In this document: positions 1-10,900 of the stretch, piece by piece
Layout of the letters: each line of letters begins with the position of its first letter
Numbering within the stretch: position 1 is the first letter of the stretch
Position numbers and translations under genes: made by a program
From: Nemertoderma westbladi
Lineage: Eukaryota; Xenacoelomorpha; Nemertodermatida; Nemertodermatidae
Direction of reading: 5' to 3'
DNA length: 64,000 nucleotides
Assembly (NCBI GenBank): GCA_032718475.1
Contig: JAUCBJ010008048.1
Location: 91,847-155,846, forward strand
The notes under the pieces: model-generated
Seen by the model: only the letters and a program-made list of their open reading frames with translations
Database searches by the model: none
Told to the model about the DNA's origin: nothing

Positions 1-143
1 ATCCAAAATAAATTTTAGTGGGTTTGAAAATTAATTTAAATAAATTAAAAACATTAAGGGAAAGGAGCAGTTTACAGTGACGGTGTTTTCTAACCAAAAC
101 AATAAACTATACATTATTTCATTTGCGGTCAATTTGCGCTGAA
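1..143. other. Flank containing a fragment of a dispersed MITE
   Basis: Bases about 55-110 (GGGAAAGGAGCAG ... AACCAAAACAATAAAC) match the interior of the MITE seen at 42853-43078 and the units of the 41730-42150 array. No gene is visible. The LINE insertion begins at 157 after its target duplication (144-156). Confidence 0.55.
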
Positions 144-417
144 GATCACTATTTTCTACTACTACTACTACTACTACTAGGTCGAGCGAACTCGGACAGT
201 GGAAATGAGATCCTTCCAGGCTTCCCTTCCCGATTCTCCATAGTTGTCGCAATTTCGTTTCTCCCAAGTTCAGTATCCCTTTCAAGTTGATCTGTATATG
301 TTATGGCCGGTCGTCCACGACTACGCTTTCCATGAGTTGGTTGCCAGAAAAGTAGATCTGGTATGACCTCGTCTTTACTTCGCCAGCAGTGCCCACTGAA
401 TCGTAATCTGCGTTCAC

Positions 418-2869
418 ATAGGCCTCACATAGAGAAACTACTGCGTAAGAGCCAAAACGGATTTCGACCAAGTAGATCAACAATAGCTCAGATACTTGCA
501 CTACGGAGACTGATTGAAGGAATTAAGTCGAAAAATCTCCCCGCTGTCATGACTTTTGTGGACTTCAAGAAGGCATTCGACTCTATCCATAGAGGTAAAA
601 TGCTTGAAATCCTAAGATCTTATGGAATACCAGAAGTAATTGTTGCTGGCATTGGATTGTTATATTGTGACACAGAAGCGCAGGTACTCTCACCAGATGA
701 TGAAACTGAGTGTTTCTCAATCCTGGCTGGCGTACTGCAAGGTGATACATTAGCACCATTACTATTTGTAATTGTGCTGGATTACGCAATGAGGACAGCC
801 ACAAAGGGTGAAGACCTGGGATTCACACTTCTAAGAACGCAGAAGTAGTAGATATCCGGCAACTACAGTCACAGACACCGACTTTGCGGATGACATCGCC
901 CTGCTCTCTAATACCTTAGCAGATGCACAGCTTCTCATAAATAAAGTGGAGAGGGCTGCTAGGGAGGTTGGATTGCATATAAATGCTACCAAGACCGAAT
1001 TCATGACCTTTAATGTTGATGGAAACTCTTGACAACCATTAATAGTAATCAACTAAGGAAGGTTGACGACTTCCAGTACCTTGGATCATGGATACCCAGT
1101 TAAAAATAGTAATATGTATCATATGTGATTTGAAATTTTGTTATGTGGAAGACTAATGCCCAACAAAAATATATGCAGCAACATAATTTCAGCAAATATA
1201 CAGAGAATGTGCAAAGGCACACATACAATTTCAGTTTCATGTAATTTTGATTGATATATTTAAAACATATGCCTTCGTCACATAATATTTGTGCATTGAC
1301 ATTTCAGATACCCATACGATATGTGCTACTGTAAAGATGACACAAAATTGATGGTGATAATATGTGTGGAATTTGTGCAAAACATGCGCTAGTCACAGCT
1401 TATGTTCTTCTGTACATACTGTATTTCTGTGTCTATTTTCCCACGCCTTCTCTCATTTTATGCTAACGGTGTGTTTATTTGACTCAAACACTTTTATGCG
1501 GATGAAAATCATCACATTAGTTGCCATAGATAGCTACGTCAATATACTGAGATAGCTAAATGTCAATATTGAAATAGCTAAAAGTGGATATTGAAATAGC
1601 TACGTCAATATATAGCTACAGTACATCCTGCCGACACATTACGTTTTGCGTCCATTCCGATAGTAGAGTACCTACAATGAGATTACCATAATTAAAGCTA
1701 TCCCAATGTCGTTTTTTGTTTGATAATTCAAATTATTTACAACATAAGTCTATCAACAAACATTTCGCAATTAGAATACTTTCATATTGATATATTATTT
1801 TCTTTTGATGATGATATATATTCTAAACTCAATCAAAGGAAAAAATAATGTAACCCTCTCAAGGGATAAATTTTAGCAAACAACATTTTATACTGTGAAC
1901 ATAAATAAAAAATGAAACAATCAAAAATTCAACTAGCGCAAAACACCAACCACCCCTCTTCTCCCCACCCCTCCCTCCACCCCCCGACTCAAATTGCAAA
2001 AAACTTAAATTATTGGATAGATGTATGGTTTATAATTATATATTAAACAGTTCTACAATGTACTATTTTTAGTAAATTCCTACTTATGAATTATCTAATA
2101 TAGTTGAAAAGAAGATCAATTATATCGATTTTAATATTCGAAATAATATTTTTTGATCGTCGCTGAAAGTTATATAGGATACTCCTCAGTCTTAATGAAT
2201 TATATATTTTCATATGTACTCAAGCGATTAGATCTCAGTATGTATAGAGTATAGTAAGTGTAGGGCCGTAGGGTGTAGACATTAACATAAGATAAGGTAG
2301 GCTAACCCCCACCCCCTCTCTCTCAATCGCAGCATGCACTAGGAACGCCCTGTGATTGGATAGACTGTCTTAGCGTACATTGTTTGCTGGGATGCACAGC
2401 ACATGCATATATGCAACCACTATGTTTATAATTTTTGGAGCATATGATTAGACATATGCACTGCATATGGGTCTGGACTGTTTTATTTTGATGTATCATT
2501 TGTGTAAAATATTTATGCAGCCACATATGATGCACATAGTTGTTTTTCACTGGGTAGAGAGTAGCAAAAATGACATAGAAGTTAGGAAAGCAAAGGCTTG
2601 GGTAGCTCTATCAAAAATGGATACCATCTGGAAATCAGATCTCTCCAGGCACCTGAAGACTAAGTTCTTTCGAGCCACAGTGGAAAGTGTATTTTTATAC
2701 GGGGGTGAGACCTGGACACTGACTAAATCACTTGAACAACGAATTGATGGTTGCTACACAAGACTACTAAGGGCAGCCCGAAACATCAGCTGGAGACAAC
2801 ACATGACAAACGCCGAGCTTTATGGTACAATACCACCTGTATCAACCACCCTCCGTGAACGCAGATTAC
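418..2869 (+). pseudogene. Broken reverse transcriptase of LINE B copy 1
   Basis: RT coding sequence read on plus: KLLRKSQNGFRPSRSTIAQ, then FVDFKKAFDSI (RT motif A, catalytic Asp) and GVLQGDTLAPLLFVI (motif B). An extra T near 830 shifts the frame relative to copy 2, and two extra bases near 1027 shift it again. A 1460-bp MITE then splits the gene after codons for LGSW-I. After the MITE, VRKAKAWVALSKMDTIWKS and FLYGGETWTL continue to 2869. The DNA encoding the YADD-like motif is present but out of frame. It is not functional. Confidence 0.85.
1095..2554. mobile_element. TA-flanked MITE (Tc1/mariner-type target) inside LINE B
   Basis: It starts CCCAGTTAAAAATAGTA and ends as the inverse of CCCAGTGAAAAACAACTA; the imperfect inverted ends extend about 35 bp around ATGTATCATATGTG. 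The flanking dinucleotide TA is duplicated (1093-1094, 2555-2556). The uninterrupted target is visible at 35441-35450 in the other LINE copy, so the boundaries are exact. No transposase ORF is present, so it is non-autonomous. Short tandem GATAGCTA-type repeats lie at 1528-1620. The superfamily is inferred from the TA duplication only. Confidence 0.85.
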
Positions 2870-2882
2870 GATCACTATTTTC

Positions 2883-3624
2883 ACAATCACTATTTTCACT
2901 TACGGCCAATGTGCGCCACGATCTGACTTGTAGCGGATTGAGTTTGATGTTGTTTACTCCGATTTTCGATTCGATTTTCGATTTACTTAAGACTGAAGTG
3001 GCATGATAAGGTACAGAGTGCCTCCCAGGGTTACTTAAGTTATCCCTTAAATGTGACTTAAATGTGAAACTTTAAATGGCCATTTAACTTTTGAGAAACT
3101 GCAAATAAATTTAAGGGGGCACTTAGTGACAAAACACTTAATTTAAGTGCCCAATTTAAGTTAAGTGAGTTTTGAGAAACCGGGCCATAATCATATCAGG
3201 CTTTAATATTTCTCCAGAAAGTAGACGACACTGTCAGGAATCCGCTCAGCACCCTGTGAATGCCCTTTTACCAATAATGCCCTTTTGTCTTTTTACCGAC
3301 GATAATGTTTTTCTTGTTTTTCTCCAAACGCATTTTTCGTACTTACTACCTAATTGCTTGTGTATGGGTGCTTCAATCGTGATCAGACCATAGATAGGGT
3401 CAAACCAACACACCCATTCCATTAGCTTTTAAGCAAATTGAATGCATTTTTGCATTATTCTTGAAAGTTGAAACTATACCTACCTTAAAATAATACCCTT
3501 TTCGCTGGCTTTTTGGCACGTTTTTTGAGATCTTTTTGGGACTTTTTACCACGCGTTTTTTCCGACATAAAAACTGTCCCAAAAAGCGTTCCAGAGAACG
3601 GCCAAGCTAAAACTATATGAAGTC
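2883..3624. other. Non-coding flank with a MITE-like AT-rich fragment
   Basis: No supported gene. Bases 3015-3186 are rich in self-complementary ACTTAA/TTAAGT words and end TTTTGAGAAACCGGGCC, a terminus style common in MITEs. I could not find the matching opposite end or a target duplication. Confidence 0.35.
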
Positions 3625-3845
3625 TTAATTTATTTAAATGCTTTTAATTTATTTAAATGCTTTTAATTTAATTTAATGCTTTTAATTTAATTAAATGCTT
3701 TTAATTTAATTAAATGCTTATAATTTAATTAAATGCTTTTAATTTAATTAAATGCTTTTAATTTAATGAAATGCTTTTAATTTAATTAAATGCTTTTAAT
3801 TTAAAATTAAATGCTTTTAAGTTAATTAAATGCTTTTAATTTAAG
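3625..3845. repeat. 19-bp AT-rich minisatellite
   Basis: About twelve tandem copies of a 19-bp unit, TTTAATTTAATTAAATGCT, with scattered single-base variants and one expanded copy near 3800. It is non-coding. Confidence 0.9.
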
Positions 3846-4685
3846 GTGTGTTTTTCTGAATGCTTGATCACAGAATAATGTTTAGAAAATCATTTATAAG
3901 TAATATAATAATGAGAAAATTCACATGTGTAAATATCACGTTTATAAATTATAATAAACCTAAAGTAAAAATATTAGAATTTAATATTACAACAATATAC
4001 GCCAGTGAAGTAACCTTGTGTCTAATCCAGGTCTACAATGGAGACATTGCACAACATGTAAAGCATTGCATAGAGCCACAATAGCATTTAAACTTTTACT
4101 GAATGAGATAAAGATTTGAGTTTATTCATATTTAAGAACAATTACTTTAATTATTATTTATAATTAAAGTAATTATTCAAATATATAAAATTTCAATATT
4201 TCAATAAATAGCATCTCGGTAGATCTAATGATTTTGAATTTTTTGCCACGATAAAAATGCAAATTATTGCGCGTATTTTTAACATTTGCTCAATAAAACA
4301 TGCTTTTAGGAATATTTACAAAAACGCTGATTAGTATTTGGTTATATACACGAAACTTTATACACACACTTGTATTTCCGCCAAGCCGAATGTCTCGAAA
4401 TAATGAAAAAATAATCATACAAAAAATATTGTGTAAACGTTGCCAGTCATTGTTACAGAATGATGTAACAAATTATTACACAATACACACTGAAAAAATA
4501 CACTTGCGATAAAAAAATATTGCGCTACGAACTTTAAATTGCATAAAATATTGCATAGATTAAATAACATGCGTACATAAAGGGCAGTGTAATTAGGGTA
4601 AACAATTTCGTAAAGCAAGTAGGTTGTACTTTTTCACATTATAGAGCAACGATGACATCTAATGTATTTAGTTAATGGCGGAAGA
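3846..4685. other. Region 3' of HMMR with an AT hairpin
   Basis: No gene supported. A perfect 14-bp inverted repeat with a 7-base loop lies at 4140-4174 (arms AATTACTTTAATTA and its complement), about 510 bp past the HMMR stop. The HMMR 3' UTR probably occupies part of this stretch. Confidence 0.5.
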
Positions 4686-4901
4686 TCAGTGAGGCAATGA
4701 ATTCTCTTTGTTGTCGGGGTTAGTAGTTGTCTCGCGAGCCACATCGGTACCAGTAGCACCCTGCAGGACCGTATCAGCTGGGAGTAAGTTACTGCCACTA
4801 GTTGCCATAAACGGTCGCCCCAAAGTCTTAGTAATCGGACGTCGGTATTTCAACATTTCCGTTTTTAATTTTCGATTTTCCGACTCCAACCTCTCGTTGT
4901 C
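4686..4901 (-). CDS. HMMR: HMMR terminal coding exon 9
   Basis: The acceptor is TTTTATTAG before GACAACGAG. It encodes DNERLESENRKLKTEMLKYR, then RRPITKTLGRPF, and ends NKENSLPH with a TGA at 4686-4688. A last coiled-coil turn followed by a basic, Thr/Pro-rich unstructured tail matches the family layout. No canonical AATAAA was found on the minus strand in the first several hundred bases downstream, so the poly(A) site is unassigned. Confidence 0.88.
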   Translation of the reverse strand, partial: DNERLESENRKLKTEMLKYRRPITKTLGRPFMATSGSNLLPADTVLQGATGTDVARETTTNPDNKENSLPH

Positions 4902-7900
4902 CTAATAAAATATTATATTGGAAATGTATCACAATTATATTATCTGATGGTATCAAGTATGACTTCGAGCTATGCGAGAAATTAGCAAACCAGTAAGTAG
5001 CGATACTTAGAGATGTTTGGTACACATAGTACTTTTTTAAACCCTACATAAGACCCTTGTCCCACTTTTGGGAACGAGATTGCAGTTTTTCTTTCAACAC
5101 ATGTAATTAAATTTAAGAAATTCCACCAAAAACAAGAAATATTTTATTGTGCATTTTTAGTCCTAAAAAAGTAAAATCAATACAATTACAGGGGTTACTC
5201 GTTTATCTATACGGAAAAAGTAACTCCTTCTTCTACTCAATTTGGGGTTCTAGCTAAAAAGTAACTCCTTCTTCTACTCAATTTGGGGTTCTAGCTAAAA
5301 CGTAACTCCTTCTTCTACTCAATTTGGGGTTCTAGCTAAAACGTAACTCCTTCTTCTACTCAATTTGGGGTTCTAGCTAAAAAGTAACTCCTTCTTCTAC
5401 TCAATTTGGGGTTCTAGCTAAAAAGTAACTCCTTCTTCTACTCAATTTGGGGTTCTAGCTAAAAAGTAACTCCTTCTTCTACTCAAATTGGGGTTCTAGC
5501 TAAAAAGTAACTCTTTCTTCTACTCAATTTGGGGTTCTAGCTAAAAAGTAACTCCTTCTTCTACTCAATTTGGGGTTCTAGCTAAAAAGTAACTCCTTCT
5601 TCTACTCAATTTGGGGTTCTAGCTAAAAAGTAACTCCTTCTTCTACTCAATTTGGGGTTCTAGCTAAAAAGTAACTCCTTCTTCTACTCAAATTGGGGTT
5701 CTAGCTAAAAAGTAACTCCTTCTTCTACTCAAATTGGGGTTCTAGCTAAAAAGTAACTCCTTCTTCTACTCAATTTGGGGTTCTAGCTAAAAAGTAACTC
5801 CTTCTTCTACTCAATTTGGGGTTCTAGCTAAAAAGTAACTCCTTCTTCTACTCAATTTGGGGTTCTAGCTAAAAAGTAACTCCTTCTTCTACTCAATTTG
5901 GGGTTCTAGCTAAAAAGTAACTCCTTCTTCTACTCAATTTGGGGTTCTAGCTAAAAAGTAACTCCTTCTTCTACTCAATTTGGGGTTCTAGCTAAAAAGT
6001 AACTCCTTCTTCTACTCAATTTGGGGTTCTAGCTAAAAAGTAACTCCTTCTTCTACTCAATTTGGGGTTCTAGCTAAAAAGTAACTCCTTCTTCTACTCA
6101 ATTTGGGGTTCTAGCTAAAAAGTAACTCCTTCTTCTACTCAATTTGGGGTTCTAGCTAAAAAGTAACTCCTTCTTCTACTCAAATTGGGGTTCTAGCTAA
6201 AAAGTAACTCCTTCTTCTACTCAAATTGGGGTTCTAGCTAAAAAGTAACTCCTTCTTCTACTCAATTTGGGGTTCTAGCTAAAAAGTAACTCCTTCTTCT
6301 ACTCAATTTGGGGTTCTAGCTAAAAAGTAACTCCTTCTTCTACTCAATTTGGGGTTCTAGCTAAAAAGTAACTCCTTCTTCTACTCAATTTGGGGTTCTA
6401 GCTAAAAAGTAACTCCTTCTTCTACTCAAATTGGGGTTCTAGCTAAAAAGTAACTCCTTCTTCTACTCAAATTGGGGTTCTAGCTAAAAAGTAACCCCTT
6501 CTTCTACTCAATTTGGGGTTCTAGCTAAAAAGTAACTCCTTCTTCTACTCAATTTGGGGTTCTAGCTAAAAAGTAACTCCTTCTTCTACTCAATTTGGGG
6601 TTCTAGCTAAAAAGTAACTCCTTCTTCTACTCAATTTGGGGTTCTAGCTAAAAAGTAACTCCTTCTTCTACTCAATTTGGGGTTCTAGCTAAAAAGTAAC
6701 TCCTTCTTCTACTCAATTTGGGGTTCTAGCTAAAAAGTAACACTTTAAGAATAAATGTAGGTGATTGCTAACTCCTTTTCCATGGAAGGAGTTAAAATAT
6801 TTTTATTAGTTTTTTATTACTACTGACTACTGACTACTGACCAAGAGCAAAAACGACTCTAACGATTTGGATGAAATTTGGCATGAACCATGAAAATTGA
6901 TTTCTATGGGTACTTGTGAAATCGCGGTGTAAATTGAAACATCTCTTTAAAATAAGGTCTTTAAAATATGTGAGGGTCAATAAGCTTAAAAGTGGCCAAA
7001 AAGGGGTACAAATTGACCAAAAAATTTTTGTCGGAAATTAGTGCCATACCATACACCATTCGAAAGATAATTTCATGGCAAATCTTGTGATGGTAGAGGC
7101 AGAGCATGACGCACTGCTCAAAGGGAGATATATGGCAAAAACTAATGTCATATCTGTAACGTTTTTGTCTACCACTGTAACGCATTACAGTGATGACATT
7201 TTTGGGACAAACGTCTGTAACGGCCATCTGTAACGGTAATTATGTTATATGGATTTTGCAGTACTTATAACTTATTGCTTCGACAATAAGGTAATTTATT
7301 GGACAATCATCTGTAACAAACAGCGATATCTGACCATAATCATCGCATCCATTAAATTATATGTACTTAATGCACATGATTTCCAATAAATAGAAACAGT
7401 TTTTCATTAACATTTTTCTGTGTAACCGATAATCTTGATTTACACGATTTTTTTTATCCCGTTTTAAATGTTCTCTATCGCGCCGCTTTTTATATGCTTG
7501 TTTAAAATACTCTGTATAACAACCGCGGTCCATTTTTCCTCTGTACTTATTTAACCGCTCCCTGGCGTTTCTCTGTAACTGATTCAGAGACGTCTATTAC
7601 CACATCCAATAAACGGATCTGACTAAACTTATCACAATAATATAAGTAGTGCACAAATCCGTCATGTAAGTCAGTAAGTGATGTTAAGCCAATGATTAGA
7701 AATTGATAGTAAAATATAGGGCATAGGCCTTTTATATGCTATGAGGATCATTGCTATCAGCATTGTTGTAATAAATTACGGGCCTATGCAGGGAAGCCTA
7801 ATAACGAAAAACGCAAAACGAAACAGGGCAAAGTACCGTCTGTACAATATATTGTATGTTAAAAAAAACACTGTTTGTAGGAAATGTATCTTCTACAATT

Positions 7901-10900
7901 CTAAACGAAATAAAGCGAAATTCTGCAAAAAGCACATTTTATTTATAGGCCTACTTTTAAAATTTATAAGATGGAGATTGTATATATTTGCAATTAATTC
8001 CTAAATTACTTACCACGGACCCAGAAGCTCTGGATTCATAAAATTTCATATGTGAAGTGAATCTGCGCTTTACTCTCCAGAATCCACAATCACCTCTTCC
8101 CGGATAGAGATAAACATGAATCCGTGTTTTACTCCCCTTACGGGAGGATCCTGTAACACTTGAGAATTCAAATTAGATTGAATTCGCATTTTGCACTCAT
8201 TTCCGGATTTCATGAAAACCCGGATCCGCGTTTTAACCTCAAAATTCGAGAACCGATCCGGATCCTGCATCCGGTTCCGCGTTTTACACTTACCCATCTT
8301 ACACTACCACATTACCATGAGCAGTTAGGATGTCAGTAGTAAGACGAATAACGTATCAAACGCGTAGGCATTCAAATATTGACAGTGATGCCTTATTGTA
8401 TTTCAGGGTGACCCTCCGTAACAGATAGGACTGTCATATAGATATGACTGAAAACCTACAGTCTGTAACGCATCGATAACTGGTTATATAATGCGTTACA
8501 GATGAGACATGCCCTATCTGTAACGCACTGCACTGTAACGGTGACGCGTTACAGATGTTTGACAAAAACGCTTACCACCGCCATACATCATAGGTGTTTA
8601 TTTATCACATTAACTCTTGGGGTTGATGCGGCATAAATTCAAATTGCCTTTCCACACGTACCATTATACTTGTATGAGATTAATATTATCAAAATCTATG
8701 GCCACATTTGTAGCGTTACAGATATGGACGTTTATGCTTTCTATATTGACTTTGTTAAACATAAATGCTTCCCAAATGAGATGACCTTGTCCTTTGTATG
8801 TGATATTTGGCCTATATATGTTAGAAACCCTGTAGATTCTAAATATATCAAAACTGTAAACCTGCAGTTACTACTTCAGATTCTAGACGTAAATGTTACA
8901 GATGTGACACAAAAATTGAAAAATCCATGCCCATTTTATGTATCGATCTCAAATGGTTCAACATGAATATTATGGCCTGAAATATATCGGAAAAGAAAGC
9001 AAAACATCTAAGCTTCCCAATAATATATAGGTTTCCTATATATTTGCCACTTGGAGTGATAAAATTTACAGTTGTTTGTGGTCGAGTCATGTTGTAAGGG
9101 ACAACTGATTTTCACGATATTTCAGTCTTTAATGGGGCATAACTTTTGACTGCCTTTACAGATTTTGATAATTTTTAGTGCGTAAGCTGCGCAAATAAAT
9201 TAGCTACAAAATAATATATAACTTTATTATATACGAATAAATTAAAGCAATTTAAAATTATATCGTAACTTCCGGACAAACCATTGGCCACTTTTAAGCT
9301 TATTGACCCCTGAGCGTTTTAAAGCTCATCTATCCCATCATAGTGGACATGTACAGAACAACAATAGTCCCACAAGAAATGAAAACAAATAAGTCGGTGC
9401 CAGTTCCCAAGAAGGGCAACCTAACACTCTATGGTTCTTTTCGGGGAATCTCATTGATCTCGATTGCTGCAAAGCTATACAATAGGATTCTATTAAATCG
9501 CATCAGGGATCCCATTGAGAGACTGCTCCGTGGAAATCAGAATGGGTTCCGTAAAGGTCGTGGGACCATGGAGCCCATTTTGGCACTTAGAAGGATAATT
9601 GGAGAGTTGTTCACCATACTTTCATTATATGGGATTCCTGATGAAATTATTGCAGCAATCAGATCAGTATACGCTGGTTCAACAACATTTGTGTCTACTG
9701 TTGACCGTGACACAGAACCATTTGAAGTGTTATGGGGCGTCCTCCAGGGAGACACACTTGCACCATTCTTGTTCATTATTGTGGTTGACTATGTTCTACG
9801 CATGTCCCTTAGATCATTATAATGATGATGGGGTGATGGTAACTCCACCTACTGGCTTCAGAAGTCGAGGAAATCCTGCCAAGTACCTAACTGATCTAGA
9901 CTTTGCTGATGACTTAGGAGTACTCTCAGAATCATTAGAGGGAGCCCAACGGCTCCTCAGCTCATTAGAACATGCCGCTTCTAGTGTTGGTCTTTTTATT
10001 AACTCCAGAAAGACCAAAATTCTGACAGTTAACTTTGAAAGTCCTCAGCAAGTCTCTGATCGGATGAGCATAAGCTCAAAGGATGGTATGCTTGAGCATG
10101 TGGACGACTTCTGTTACCTGGGATCATGGATCCGGAAGTCAGGTGAGGACCTTCGAATACGTAAGGGAAAGGCATGGGCAGCCTTGAATAGGCTTTCCAG
10201 GATTTGGAAGTCACCGAGAATTAATCGGAAACTTAAGGTCCGATTATTTAGAGCAGCAGTAGTTCCAGTACTCCTCTACGGGAGTCCATGCTGGGCTCTA
10301 ACTGCTGAGGAAACCAAATCTCTGGATGGCACATTCACAAGAATGCTACGCCGGGTTCATTGTGTCAAGTGCAATGCACACATCTCCAACCAGACACTAT
10401 ATAACATTGGAGGTGTCTCATTGGTTCCCCCAAGCTTGACACTAGAACAAAATCGCCTCCGCTTTGCAGGTCATTGCTTTCGCCGTGAGGACCAGCCAGT
10501 GCATAATCTTGTACTTTGGCAGCCTCTTGGAGTGAATAAGCATACTTATCACTTCTTGTGCGCGATTGTATTGAATTCATGACAATTGCTGTTATTATTA
10601 TAATTATATTAATCAATTGACACGTAGACTCCTCTCAGACTACTCTATCCGATAGCTCTATCATTTCGCTAACTGTTCTCTATCTTCTATAATCACAACA
10701 GCTTTTATAATTCATTAGATGATTACAACATAATAATTATAGTTTGAAGTTGTCTAGAAAATTCATCGTACACCACCGGGACTACCCTCACACTAATTTA
10801 TTATCCGACAGTTTGTTTGTAGTGTAACTAACCTTCTTTAGTGAAACGTTTTTATCCTTCAAATCAACTAAATGTTTAATTTTTTGTTTATTATTTGTGT

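Larger units (their letters stand above)
157..2869 (-). mobile_element. LINE family B, copy 1, with 5' inversion (twin priming)
   Basis: The element's 3' end lies at 157-417 in minus orientation, from a (TAG)n tail to the C-terminal coding end. The rest (418-1094 and 2557-2869) is in plus orientation and corresponds to the sequence just 5' of it. A 13-bp target duplication GATCACTATTTTC flanks the whole (144-156 and 2870-2882). The outer end of the inverted piece and the start of the 3' piece meet at the same element position and share about 18 bp. Together these are the signature of target-primed reverse transcription with twin priming. The second copy at 35066-35992 is the reference. Confidence 0.88.
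6955..10541 (+). mobile_element. LINE family A, truncated copy split by a DNA transposon
   Basis: Bases 6955-6973 and 9310-10541 align to the full-length LINE at 28882-30203 and are separated only by the 2.3-kb transposon. The copy starts within the RT domain (5' truncation) and stops abruptly at GTGAATAAGCAT (10541), short of the family 3' end. It is therefore truncated at both ends. It lies in HMMR intron 8, antisense to the gene. Confidence 0.85.

Noticed and set aside
5215-6742. CRISPR-like array
   Set aside because: Units are contiguous 41-mers without variable spacers, there are no cas genes, and the context is eukaryotic.
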